A stretch of DNA of 64,000 nucleotides from Roseiarcus sp963813555 (lineage in GTDB: Bacteria > Pseudomonadota > Alphaproteobacteria > Rhizobiales > Beijerinckiaceae). Below are positions 27,508 to 34,351 of this stretch, piece by piece (the first letter of the stretch is position 1; every line of letters begins with the position of its first letter). The notes under the pieces were generated by a model, which ran no database searches, was not told the origin of the DNA, and saw nothing but the letters and a program-made list of their open reading frames with translations. The position numbers were made by a program, and so were the translations under genes. Location of the stretch: positions 1-64,000 of the forward strand of contig CAWEZX010000004.1 in assembly GCA_963813555.1 (NCBI GenBank). Reading direction: 5' to 3'.

Positions 27508-27810
27508 TCAGGAAAACAGGTCAGCTTTTTCTTCTGGCTGCGCAGTAGCAGCAGAAGTGCCATCTTCATTATGCCGCACAAGGCGCAATGCTGGCCCCGT
27601 ATATGGACGCCTGATGGCTGACATAACCTGGAGCGCCTCAGCTACGCTAATCTTGGGGCGCGCTTCGTCTGGGAACTGGTGCAAGGCAATGTCACCAATG
27701 CGGATGCGAGCTGACAAAGTGCTGTAAGCAAATCCGAATTTTTGACAGAACTGAGTAGGGGAGAGGAAGTCCTGAATAGTATCTGTGATTGCGTGCGAGG
27801 AGTTGGTCAT
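27508..27810 (-). CDS. Small DNA-binding-like protein upstream of VapE
   Basis: 100 residues. The N-terminal part, DFLSPTQFCQKFGFAYSTLS, fits a MerR/AlpA-type helix-turn-helix, followed by a strand-like segment and a charged tail. Its position immediately 5' of the helicase gene on the same strand, facing a divergent promoter region with the 28002 gene, fits a regulator or excisionase. Assignment is by pattern only. Confidence 0.5.
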   Translation of the reverse strand: MTNSSHAITDTIQDFLSPTQFCQKFGFAYSTLSARIRIGDIALHQFPDEARPKISVAEALQVMSAIRRPYTGPALRLVRHNEDGTSAATAQPEEKADLFS

Positions 27811-28001
27811 CTTTAGCCTCTTGCTAAATTGTCCGAAAACGATAGCGTATATTCGAGCAAAAGGCGAATATAAAAGTTAGTTGCAACGCGTAGTCGAGAG
27901 AAGAAAGCAAGTGTGTACTTTTATTAAAGAGGTGAAAGGGGTCTAGACAAGCAAGCAAGACTATGCTAATATTGCAGATATGAAAGCAAGTTGGTCTGGC
28001 G

Positions 28002-28367
28002 ATGCCTAAAGACTTCGAGGATCATCCTAAGGAGCCAGCACGGAAGCGGGCTGAAAGGCGTTGGCGCAACCACGCAGTCGAAAAATCATTCAAAGAGGAA
28101 ACGGCGAAGCCTGAGACAGTCACATCAAGGCGAAAAGATCTGGGGATTGCGGAGATTATAAGCAGAAAGAAACCAGATGGACGTGGCTCGGTCATAAGAG
28201 CGCAAACCAAGTTTGCCAAATATATTAGGGAAATGATGGAAGGGCACGCAAAGCGCAATGAAATTTTGCATGCGCTATCAATTAGGGCGCAGCGATATAG
28301 ATTGCTCAAAGAGAAACTGAGACGTTTAGAGGCGCGCCAACGGCTACGAGATTCATGGGGAAGCTGA
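28002..28367 (+). CDS. Basic island protein (121 aa)
   Basis: Strongly basic, Arg/Lys-rich, mostly helical protein (KRAERRWRNHAVEKSF; KEKLRRLEARQRLRDSW) without recognised motif. The stop is directly followed by the ATG of the terminase-like gene at 28369, so the two are translationally coupled. It could be a nucleic-acid-binding accessory to packaging. Unproven. Confidence 0.55.
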   Translation: MPKDFEDHPKEPARKRAERRWRNHAVEKSFKEETAKPETVTSRRKDLGIAEIISRKKPDGRGSVIRAQTKFAKYIREMMEGHAKRNEILHALSIRAQRYRLLKEKLRRLEARQRLRDSWGS

Positions 28368-28368
28368 G

Positions 28369-28974
28369 ATGAACACAAACTATGCCTATGATGTTGATGA
28401 AGCTTTGGCTAGTTGGGATCGAATCAAAACTGAAGAGATCGAGGCCAAGCGCCAAGCTGAGCTTTTCGTCGCTAAGGGAACGCTCCCATTCTCCGAACCA
28501 CTCGCCATCGAAATCTGCGAAAGAGTCTCATCCGGCGAGCTACTCATCAACATCTGCGCCGACGAACATCTCCCGACCGTGCGCCGCGTGACGCAGTGGC
28601 TCAGAGAGAGTCCAGAATTCGCCGCGCTCTACAAGGACTCAATTAACGACCGTCTAACGATCTTTGAGGAGGAGGTCATCAAGATCGCGGATGACGCCTC
28701 ACGCGATTTCCGGGACGTTGTGCGCCACGGGAGACCAACGAGAGTCCTTGATGGAGATGCCATCGCACGAGCCAAATTGCGCGTGGAGGTGCGCCTCAAG
28801 CACCTCAAAGCGTACAAGCCGTCGATCTGGGGCGAGCAATCAACTCTGAACGTTAAACAGAGTGATCCGCTCGATTTGGACCAAATGACGACCGAGGAGC
28901 TAGCTGCCAAGATCGCCGAACTTGAGCATAAAGATCGAGTAGTCAACGAGGACCGCAGATCGGTGGCGGCGTAA
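28369..28974 (+). CDS. Phage terminase small subunit-like protein
   Basis: 201 residues. The central region matches the TerS pattern of alphaproteobacterial prophages: ICERVSSGELLINICADEHL then VRRVTQWLRESPEFAALYKD, an HTH that recognises DNA ends, then KLRVEVRLKHLKAYKPSIWG. The C-terminus is acidic. A small terminase without a large subunit, portal or capsid gene nearby is a hallmark of satellites that redirect helper-phage packaging. Only two genes are in this transcription unit. Confidence 0.75.
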   Translation: MNTNYAYDVDEALASWDRIKTEEIEAKRQAELFVAKGTLPFSEPLAIEICERVSSGELLINICADEHLPTVRRVTQWLRESPEFAALYKDSINDRLTIFEEEVIKIADDASRDFRDVVRHGRPTRVLDGDAIARAKLRVEVRLKHLKAYKPSIWGEQSTLNVKQSDPLDLDQMTTEELAAKIAELEHKDRVVNEDRRSVAA

Positions 28975-29029
28975 ATTGAGGGAAGCAAGAGCGGAATTCC
29001 GCTCTTGCTAATGGCGCCAGAATGATGAT

Positions 29030-29302
29030 TCAGCTAAATCGCCGTGGCCCCAAAGAGCGCGGCCAGCTGGGGAGTCTCGGATAGCCAAGAAGTTCTAGGA
29101 TATAGTTGGCTGCGGCCTCAGTGTCCCCTAGAATCATGGTCAACATACTGAATTCCCTGTCAAGAACTTCGCTGCGCTCAGTCCCTGGCGGTAGACGCTC
29201 CGCCGTTTGCTCGTTTTGCTCATAAACCGCGTCTGCGAGAGTTCTAGCACTATTGAGAAGTCCTAGGGCCTCGGTGAGCATGGTTCGTTGTTCAGCGGTC
29301 AT
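29030..29302 (-). CDS. Fourth gene of minus-strand island operon (90 aa)
   Basis: Hydrophilic, helical, acidic protein (LTEALGLLNSARTLADAVYE). Its start codon overlaps the stop of the preceding gene by 4 bp (ATGA at 29299-29302). No family recognised. Its N-terminal helix resembles the N-terminus of the preceding gene product (HLETLTEVLAALRPLYACIE), suggesting an old duplication. Confidence 0.55.
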   Translation of the reverse strand: MTAEQRTMLTEALGLLNSARTLADAVYEQNEQTAERLPPGTERSEVLDREFSMLTMILGDTEAAANYILELLGYPRLPSWPRSLGPRRFS

Positions 29303-29697
29303 TGCTCGCCCTCCCCGTCCGGTCGTTTCAGAAACGGATAGCGAGGCGCGCCAGAACGGCGTGTTATGGCCATTATCTCCTCACGGCTTGGCAACGTCCT
29401 GGGTAACGGTTCGATTGGGCCGTGGTCCTCGCTCATAACCTCCGCAAAGTCTGGGTTGTGCGAGAGGAGGAAAACGAACTGGCGCAACTCCTCAATGGCA
29501 TTTTCGAGAGCGCGCCCAATCTCCTCGATTGAGTTCAATTCCTCGCCAGCAGCGTCACCTTCAGCGGAGTAACGCCACTCGCCAGATTGGTCGTAGTAGG
29601 CGCGCAGTAGTTCATCGGCCACTGTCTCAATGCAAGCGTACAATGGTCTGAGCGCCGCGAGGACTTCCGTCAGAGTCTCAAGATGCTCAGCGTTCAT
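29299..29697 (-). CDS. Third gene of minus-strand island operon (132 aa)
   Basis: Start ATG at 29697, overlapping the upstream stop by 4 bp. Acidic and helical: EELNSIEEIGRALENAIEEL followed by a hydrophobic FVFLLSHN stretch. It ends in GEGEQ, as does the preceding gene product. Function unknown. Confidence 0.55.
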   Translation of the reverse strand: MNAEHLETLTEVLAALRPLYACIETVADELLRAYYDQSGEWRYSAEGDAAGEELNSIEEIGRALENAIEELRQFVFLLSHNPDFAEVMSEDHGPIEPLPRTLPSREEIMAITRRSGAPRYPFLKRPDGEGEQ

Positions 29698-29951
29698 TGC
29701 TCGCCCTCCCCATTGGAGCGCGCTGCCGCCGACTGATCCTCGATCAGGAACCGTCTTCTTGGTCTCCAAACATCGTTGCCCCAAATACAATCGATATTGA
29801 CGCCATCTGGATCGTCAGTCCAGACTAGCTCTGTGTCTGAGCGTAGTTTATCAGCTATCGCTTGTTCAGCTTCCTTTCTTGTGCCAGCAGTAACGGTAAA
29901 TTTGGCTGTGGAGCCTTTGTGAGCTAGAACCTCAATTATTGCCACTGTCAC
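29694..29951 (-). CDS. Second gene of minus-strand island operon (85 aa)
   Basis: Short soluble protein, alpha/beta in character (TVAIIEVLAHKGSTAKFTV, then KEAEQAIADKL). Starts inside the 4-bp overlap with the AlpA-like gene and ends in GEGEQ. No family recognised. Confidence 0.55.
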   Translation of the reverse strand: MTVAIIEVLAHKGSTAKFTVTAGTRKEAEQAIADKLRSDTELVWTDDPDGVNIDCIWGNDVWRPRRRFLIEDQSAAARSNGEGEQ

Positions 29952-30178
29952 ACTCCCCCATTCTTACGACCGCTTGACAGGTTATTCCGCACCCATTCAT
30001 CTATGTTGGGTAGGGTAAACCTTGGTCGTCCACGGAAGTACGTGACCTTGGGCGCTTCGCCGCGAGAGATCATCGTATAGAACGTCGCGGGGCTGATAAT
30101 AATACCGTAGCGCGTACGGAGATATTCAATTGTATCTTTTGGAGATAGCAGCCAGTCTTTTGGCAGTTCCATGCTCAT
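29948..30178 (-). CDS. AlpA/excisionase-like helix-turn-helix regulator
   Basis: 76 residues. The segment LSPKDTIEYLRTRYG is the first helix pair, then SPATFYTMISRGEAPKV is the recognition helix plus wing, and RPRFTLPNIDEWV ends the domain, the usual layout of AlpA/HTH_17 DNA-binding proteins. Such proteins act as excisionases or activators of integrases in islands. First gene of a four-gene operon in which every junction is a 4-bp ATGA overlap. Located 330 bp from the right island boundary. Confidence 0.75.
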   Translation of the reverse strand: MSMELPKDWLLSPKDTIEYLRTRYGIIISPATFYTMISRGEAPKVTYFRGRPRFTLPNIDEWVRNNLSSGRKNGGV

Positions 30179-30509
30179 AGCGGTGGCATCCTTGCGAATG
30201 GACGATACAGCGGCGCACAGGGCGCAGCTATGGCGTCGGGGGGTTCAGGATTTGCCAGCGCTATGAGCCGTCCTCAGGACACCTGCCCTAGCTGACTTCG
30301 CTAGGGCCATCCTCAGGACACCTGCCCTAGCTGCCGCTATCCGATCACATACGGATTGATGGAGCAAGCGCGATTGTATCGTTCTTTTGATTGAAATCTG
30401 ACCAGAGCTGTTGCGTGGTTTAAAGGCGCAGTTCTCACTAGCTAGGCGCTAATTAGGCTCTGAAATTGTCCATAAAGTCACACGAAATCAACGGCTTAGC
30501 GAATATGAC
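30179..30509. other. Right-end non-coding region of the island
   Basis: Contains the promoter side of the AlpA-like operon, a 24-bp direct repeat and a small hairpin (separate entry). No gene supported. Confidence 0.45.
30271..30333. repeat. 24-bp direct repeat with internal hairpin
   Basis: A 24-base unit beginning TCCTCAGGACACCTGCCC occurs at 30271-30294 and again at 30310-30333, 39 bp apart centre to centre. Between them CCCTAGC...GCTAGGG can pair. It lies 5' of the AlpA-like operon, so it may be an operator pair or directionality-factor site. Confidence 0.55.
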
Positions 30510-30543
30510 TTTTTCCGAATCGGGACTTTTCAATGGGTTACAG
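30510..30543 (+). repeat. Dispersed repeat R2 right half with candidate attR core
   Basis: TTTTTCCGAATCGGGA (30510-30525) repeats the 10270-10285 core exactly. It continues as CTTTTCAATGGGTTACAG, the conserved right half of the dispersed repeat also seen at 3.69 kb (minus) and 56.3 kb (plus). An AT-rich AAATAAAAAATT follows. Confidence 0.7.
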
Positions 30544-30961
30544 CCAATTCAAATAAAAAATTCCGGCTCGCGTCTCGGGGCCTCAGGCGCTTTCCCTCTC
30601 ATTCTGTCTCCCGCCAAGAGGGCGGCAAAGGCGGTCGGTTCGATCAGGAGAATGGGAAGGTTATAGCACACAGTGCGGAAATTCTCAAACAAATGCACGG
30701 CTTTTTGGTCGCCGTGCCGGCTCGGACAATTCCTTCCGAAACACCTACGGGAATTGTTGGCAATCGGGCGCCGCGTCTCAACTCTTCAAAAACCTTCCTT
30801 TTTGAAAGAGGCGCCGCATGCGCGGAATTCTTGACTTCTGCGCTAAGTTGCATCTGCCGGCGAGAAGCGAGATGGTCGTTCGCCGCGCCTCGTCCATCTG
30901 ACGGCGTCGACTTTTGTTTGGCAATTCATCGTTGTTCCCGTACTATGCACAGGAGATTTAC
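30526..30961. other. Interval between island end and small peptide gene
   Basis: About 435 bp. Apart from the R2 repeat tail I see no gene; the ORF spanning the repeat is translated repeat sequence. The last 30 bp contain the ribosome-binding site (CAGGAGA) of the small ORF at 30962. Confidence 0.45.
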
Positions 30962-31084
30962 ATGAAGACGGCGCCGTTGCCATTAAAGGTGCTGTTGCTC
31001 GTGTGTATGTCAATGGTCACTTGCAATGCCGCGTCGACTGCAAACCCTTGCGAGTGTGGCGCCCGGCGAAATCCGAGTGAGTAA
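30962..31084 (+). CDS. Short exported-type peptide (40 aa), upstream of radical SAM genes
   Basis: ATG at 30962 with a strong AGGAGA at good spacing. The 40 residues start with a Lys, then a hydrophobic core (LPLKVLLLVCMSMVTC) like a signal peptide, and end in a short Cys-containing tail (ANPCECGARRNPSE). No homologue recognised. It is too short to be certain as a gene. It lies 144 bp upstream of the first radical SAM gene on the same strand; RiPP precursors rarely have signal peptides, so a precursor role is only a possibility. Confidence 0.4.
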   Translation: MKTAPLPLKVLLLVCMSMVTCNAASTANPCECGARRNPSE

Positions 31085-31227
31085 AAAACATTAACTGAAA
31101 ATCTGGGCTCGGGCCGCTCATCCAAAAAACCCCGTCATCCGCACCCAAGCGGGGGGCGCTCCTCTGATAAGAACTTGCTTTCCGGGCGGTTGGGGAGCCT
31201 TGGACCAGCTTGAGGTAAGGAATTTTG

Positions 31228-32031
31228 ATGCGCCGAACCGGGCAGCGCCGAGGCGCTTTATCGCACAGGGCCACCTTGAACGCTTTCCAGTGGCTGCGTT
31301 ACGGCCCTTGGCTCGCCCGGGTGGTCGTGACGCGGCGGTGCAACCTGAAATGCGGTTACTGCACAGAGTACGACCGGACGTCCGATCCGGCGCCGTACGA
31401 GGAACTCACGTTGCGCCTCGCGAAGCTGGCGGAGCTCCGTGCCTGGGCGGTCTGCCTGACAGGCGGCGAGCCCACGATGCACCCGCGCCTACCTGACCTT
31501 GTAGCCGAGATGAGGAGGCTGGGTTTCAAGCGGCGCATGCTGATCACGAACGGATGGCGTCTGACGCCAGCCCTCAACGGCGCCGACCTCACGGACATGC
31601 AGATCAGCGTGGACGGGGTCAATCCGACAAAGGTCACCGCGAAAACCTTAAAGCCTTTGCGGAAGAAGCTGGAACTCCTTGCGGAGAAGGCGGCTTTCCA
31701 GGGGGTCATGAGCGGCGTCATCGGGAGCGCGCCCGCGGAAGAGACTCTCGAGGTCGTGGACTTCGCGAAGGCCCACGGCTTCACGCCACGCATTCTGCTG
31801 GTTCCCGCAAGAGCACCGGCAGGAGGTGCAGATGTCCGTAGATCCTACGCAAATTGTCGAAGACGTACGTTACGCGCTCCCGCGGGAGCGTCGGATCGTG
31901 GAGATTGGGTCTCGCCGGGCCAATGGGAACATCGCCTACCTTCGATTCGAGTTCGACGATCTTTCATCTGGTCGGCTTCCACGAAGAACGACCCTCTGGC
32001 CTCCGTGCCAAGATTCCTTCAATCTCGTTGA
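31228..32031 (+). pseudogene. Radical SAM protein A, C-terminal part lost
   Basis: ATG at 31228 with GAGGTAAGG. The N-terminal ~190 residues are a normal radical SAM domain: TRRCNLKCGYCTEYD (the CxxxCxxC cluster), LTGGEPTMHP and ISVDGV. They closely parallel protein C (33038-34036) up to FTPRILLVP, about codon 193 (31805). After that the frame becomes Arg-rich nonsense (GADVRRSYANCRRRTL) to the stop, where C continues with its auxiliary-Cys region. A C-terminal piece matching the lost part is found at about 34130-34308. The gene therefore appears split or recombined and is probably inactive. Confidence 0.75.
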
Positions 32032-32042
32032 GGAGTGGGACA

Positions 32043-33041
32043 ATGGTGACGCCAAAGATGGTCCTGCGAGGAGCCATCGCCCGGACGGGTGTCAGGCCCT
32101 TCCCCCTGTCCCTGACGTACGAAGTCACATGGCTCTGCAATCTATCCTGCGGTTATTGCGACCGCCATACACCCATGCGCCATGAGTTGACACAGGAGGA
32201 GATCTTTTCGGCGCTGGACCAGTTCCATAGGCTTGGAATGCTCCACACCCACCTTGACGGTGGTGACCCTCTGACCCATCGGCACATCGATGAGATCGTC
32301 GACTGGCTCACGCAACGAGGGGTCACCGTATCGCTGAACAGCAACGGTATTCTCGTACCCAAGAAACTTGACACGATTCAAAAATTATCTGTGCTGAAGA
32401 TTAGCCTCGACGGCCCCCCTGACAGTCACGATGCGATGCGGGGAACGGGGAGCTTTGAGAAAGCCCTCGCCGGCGCCACCGCTGCGCGAGATGCTGGTGT
32501 GAAGGTGGAGTTCACATGTACGGTGGGCCAGCATAATGCTCACACGATCGAGCCGCTGATCGACATCGTATCCGCCGTCAGTATCCCGGTGGTCTTTCAA
32601 CCAGCGTTGAACAGTTTATTTCTTGACACCGATCGCGATGGATCATCCTGGCAGCTGGATGTCCAGTCCATTCGCGCCGCGTTCGCTCGGATTGAGCGGA
32701 TAAAACGGCGGAGCAACGTGGTCGGCAACGGCTGGTCCAGCCTCAGGCATTTTCGGCGCTTCCCAGAGGACACGCGACCCCCGTGTTCGGCCGGCTGGGT
32801 GCAGGCGACCATGGACCCCGAAGGCGTCCTCTTTTCCTGCCCCCAGCTCAACCGGAGCGACCGATCCAACAGCGTCACGCGGCTCGGGGCGGCGACGGCA
32901 TTCGCCAATCTCTCCCGAACGGGCTGTGGCCAATGCTGGTGCGCGCGCCTGGTCGAGGGAAATTATGCCTGGGGGATGCGCGTCGATCGCATGCTCCCAC
33001 CGTTCGAACGCTTGCCGCGCCAATCCACGGGTGCTGCGTGA
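32043..33041 (+). CDS. Radical SAM protein B
   Basis: 332 residues from the ATG at 32043 (GAGGAGTGG upstream). CxxxCxxC is in WLCNLSCGYCDRH; the SAM-binding GGDP motif is in HLDGGDPLTH; and LKISLDGPPDSHDAMRG is typical of the twitch/SPASM-type radical SAM group. The C-terminal region has extra Cys (PPCSAGWVQ, VLFSCPQ, TGCGQCWCARL) that could bind one or two auxiliary Fe-S clusters. The product is unknown. Its stop codon overlaps the GTG start of protein C by 4 bp, so B and C are co-translated. Confidence 0.82.
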   Translation: MVTPKMVLRGAIARTGVRPFPLSLTYEVTWLCNLSCGYCDRHTPMRHELTQEEIFSALDQFHRLGMLHTHLDGGDPLTHRHIDEIVDWLTQRGVTVSLNSNGILVPKKLDTIQKLSVLKISLDGPPDSHDAMRGTGSFEKALAGATAARDAGVKVEFTCTVGQHNAHTIEPLIDIVSAVSIPVVFQPALNSLFLDTDRDGSSWQLDVQSIRAAFARIERIKRRSNVVGNGWSSLRHFRRFPEDTRPPCSAGWVQATMDPEGVLFSCPQLNRSDRSNSVTRLGAATAFANLSRTGCGQCWCARLVEGNYAWGMRVDRMLPPFERLPRQSTGAA

Positions 33042-34036
33042 GCTCCGAAGGTCTGGATCTCGCAGCGCCCCAGTCGGCCAGCATCGCGCCCGGAACAACG
33101 AGCCCCCGACTCATTTCCTGGCTGGATTGGCTCCGCTATGGACCGTTCTTGGCACAGGTGATCATCACCCGGCGATGCAATCTTAAGTGCGGCTATTGCA
33201 CAGAATACGACAAAACCTCAGAACCCGTTCCCTTTGACGCCCTGCGACAGCGGCTCGAGTTGCTCCGCGACCTTCGCACCTGGGCCGTCTCCCTGATGGG
33301 TGGCGAGCCTACCCTTCATCCCGACCTCCTCAAAATCTTCTCCACCATGCGCGCCTTGGGGTTCCACCGCCGCATGATGACGACGAATGGGCTCCGCCTC
33401 ACCAAGGAGATTGTTGACGGGCTCAACGCCAGTGGCATGACCGATATGAGTTTGAGCATCGATGGGGTGAAACGGAACGCGACAACCGTCAAGGTCCTTA
33501 ACGTGCTGAGACGGAAGCTCGACATGCTGGCTGAACGTGCAAAATTCGACGTGGTCGTCAGCGCCGTCATTGGGACCGCGCCTCGCGAGGAAGTTCTGGA
33601 GGTCGTCGAGTTTGCGAAGTCGCGCGGGTTCACACCCCGTCTGCTGGTCCTTCACAATGAAAACGGCCAGATGGGGTTGTCCGCCGAGGAGCTCGCCGTC
33701 TACGCGGAGGTCAAACGACTGTTTGGACGCCGAGTGACCGAGGAAGCGCACGGCTACCGTGAGCGCCTGATACAGAATGGCGAAGCTCCATTTCGTTGTC
33801 GAGCGGGGGCGCGGTACCTCTACATCGATGAGTTCGGAATGGTGCGGTGGTGCGCGCAGACCCGCATGGCGTTTGGAAAGAGGCTGTCCGCGTACGCCCT
33901 GGAGGATCTTCGGCAACATTTCTATTCGGAGAAAGCCTGCAGTGACAAGTGTTCCGTGGGTTGCGTCCGAACGGCGTCCGCGTTCGACCAGTGGCGTTCC
34001 CAACACTCGTCCGAAAGGGTCAGCGCTGTCTCCTAG
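33038..34036 (+). CDS. Radical SAM protein C, intact paralogue of A
   Basis: 332 residues. The GTG at 33038 overlaps the TGA of gene B (GTGA). TRRCNLKCGYCTEYD holds the cluster, then LMGGEPTLHP and LSIDGVKRN. The C-terminal part carries PFRCRAGARYLYIDEFG, VRWCAQTR and CSDKCSVGCVRTASA, a SPASM-like set of auxiliary-cluster Cys. The pattern suits peptide- or lipid-modifying enzymes, but no substrate is shown. The hopanoid/envelope locus immediately follows on the opposite strand; a link is possible but unproven. Confidence 0.85.
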   Translation: MSSEGLDLAAPQSASIAPGTTSPRLISWLDWLRYGPFLAQVIITRRCNLKCGYCTEYDKTSEPVPFDALRQRLELLRDLRTWAVSLMGGEPTLHPDLLKIFSTMRALGFHRRMMTTNGLRLTKEIVDGLNASGMTDMSLSIDGVKRNATTVKVLNVLRRKLDMLAERAKFDVVVSAVIGTAPREEVLEVVEFAKSRGFTPRLLVLHNENGQMGLSAEELAVYAEVKRLFGRRVTEEAHGYRERLIQNGEAPFRCRAGARYLYIDEFGMVRWCAQTRMAFGKRLSAYALEDLRQHFYSEKACSDKCSVGCVRTASAFDQWRSQHSSERVSAVS

Positions 34037-34129
34037 CTAATACATCGTTTCCAGGGATCGAATCATATCAGCAGCTCGATCAGGGGTGCACGTCCAGGTG
34101 TGGACAACCGGTGACGATTGAAGTGATCG

Positions 34130-34308
34130 ACGGCAGCCATGAGAACCTCCTCGCCTACACCTACGCTGACCTTCGCGAGCAGTTCGACACGCCGAAAAAC
34201 CGCAACGCCCACTGCACCATCGGCTGCGCCCGAACCGCCTCCGCGACGGACGAGTGGCGCTCCCAGGGGCGCCTTTCTGACACCCCCCGTACGGCGGCTG
34301 CATCATAA
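34130..34308 (+). pseudogene. C-terminal radical SAM fragment
   Basis: In the frame ending at 34308, ENLLAYTYADLREQF then NAHCTIGCARTASATDEWRS parallels protein C residues LSAYALEDLRQHF and DKCSVGCVRTASAFDQWRS. No start or radical SAM core precedes it. It may be the severed C-terminus of protein A, displaced about 2.3 kb by insertion or recombination between paralogues. Upstream limit is approximate. Confidence 0.65.
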
Positions 34309-34351
34309 GAGCTTTCAGTTCTGACCCCGAAGTGCGGCGGCGGCCCGGACC

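Larger units (their letters stand above)
10270..30525. mobile_element. Integrated genomic island, phage-satellite-like, composite
   Basis: About 20.3 kb between two exact copies of a 16-bp core, with a tyrosine integrase at the left end. Contents fit a satellite or defective prophage rather than a full phage: DUF3631 ATPase, VapE-type helicase, terminase-small-subunit-like protein, AlpA-like regulator and small orphans. There are no capsid, portal, tail or lysis genes. An IS5 fragment, a GC-rich cupin plus cyclase block and an IS1380 element interrupt it, so the island is composite. The boundary call depends on the repeat and integrase position and has not been confirmed against an empty site. 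Confidence 0.65.

Noticed and set aside
30466..30666. A 66-codon ORF crossing the right att region
   Set aside because: It is translated dispersed-repeat sequence; the same phrase (GLFNGL/GLFKGL) appears wherever the repeat occurs, so it is not a gene.
31826..32185. A separate gene between radical SAM A and B
   Set aside because: Two overlapping frames look partly protein-like (RYALPRERRIVEIGSRRANG; HLVGFHEERPSGLR) but neither is continuous. It may be frameshifted remains of a small gene, but I could not assign it.
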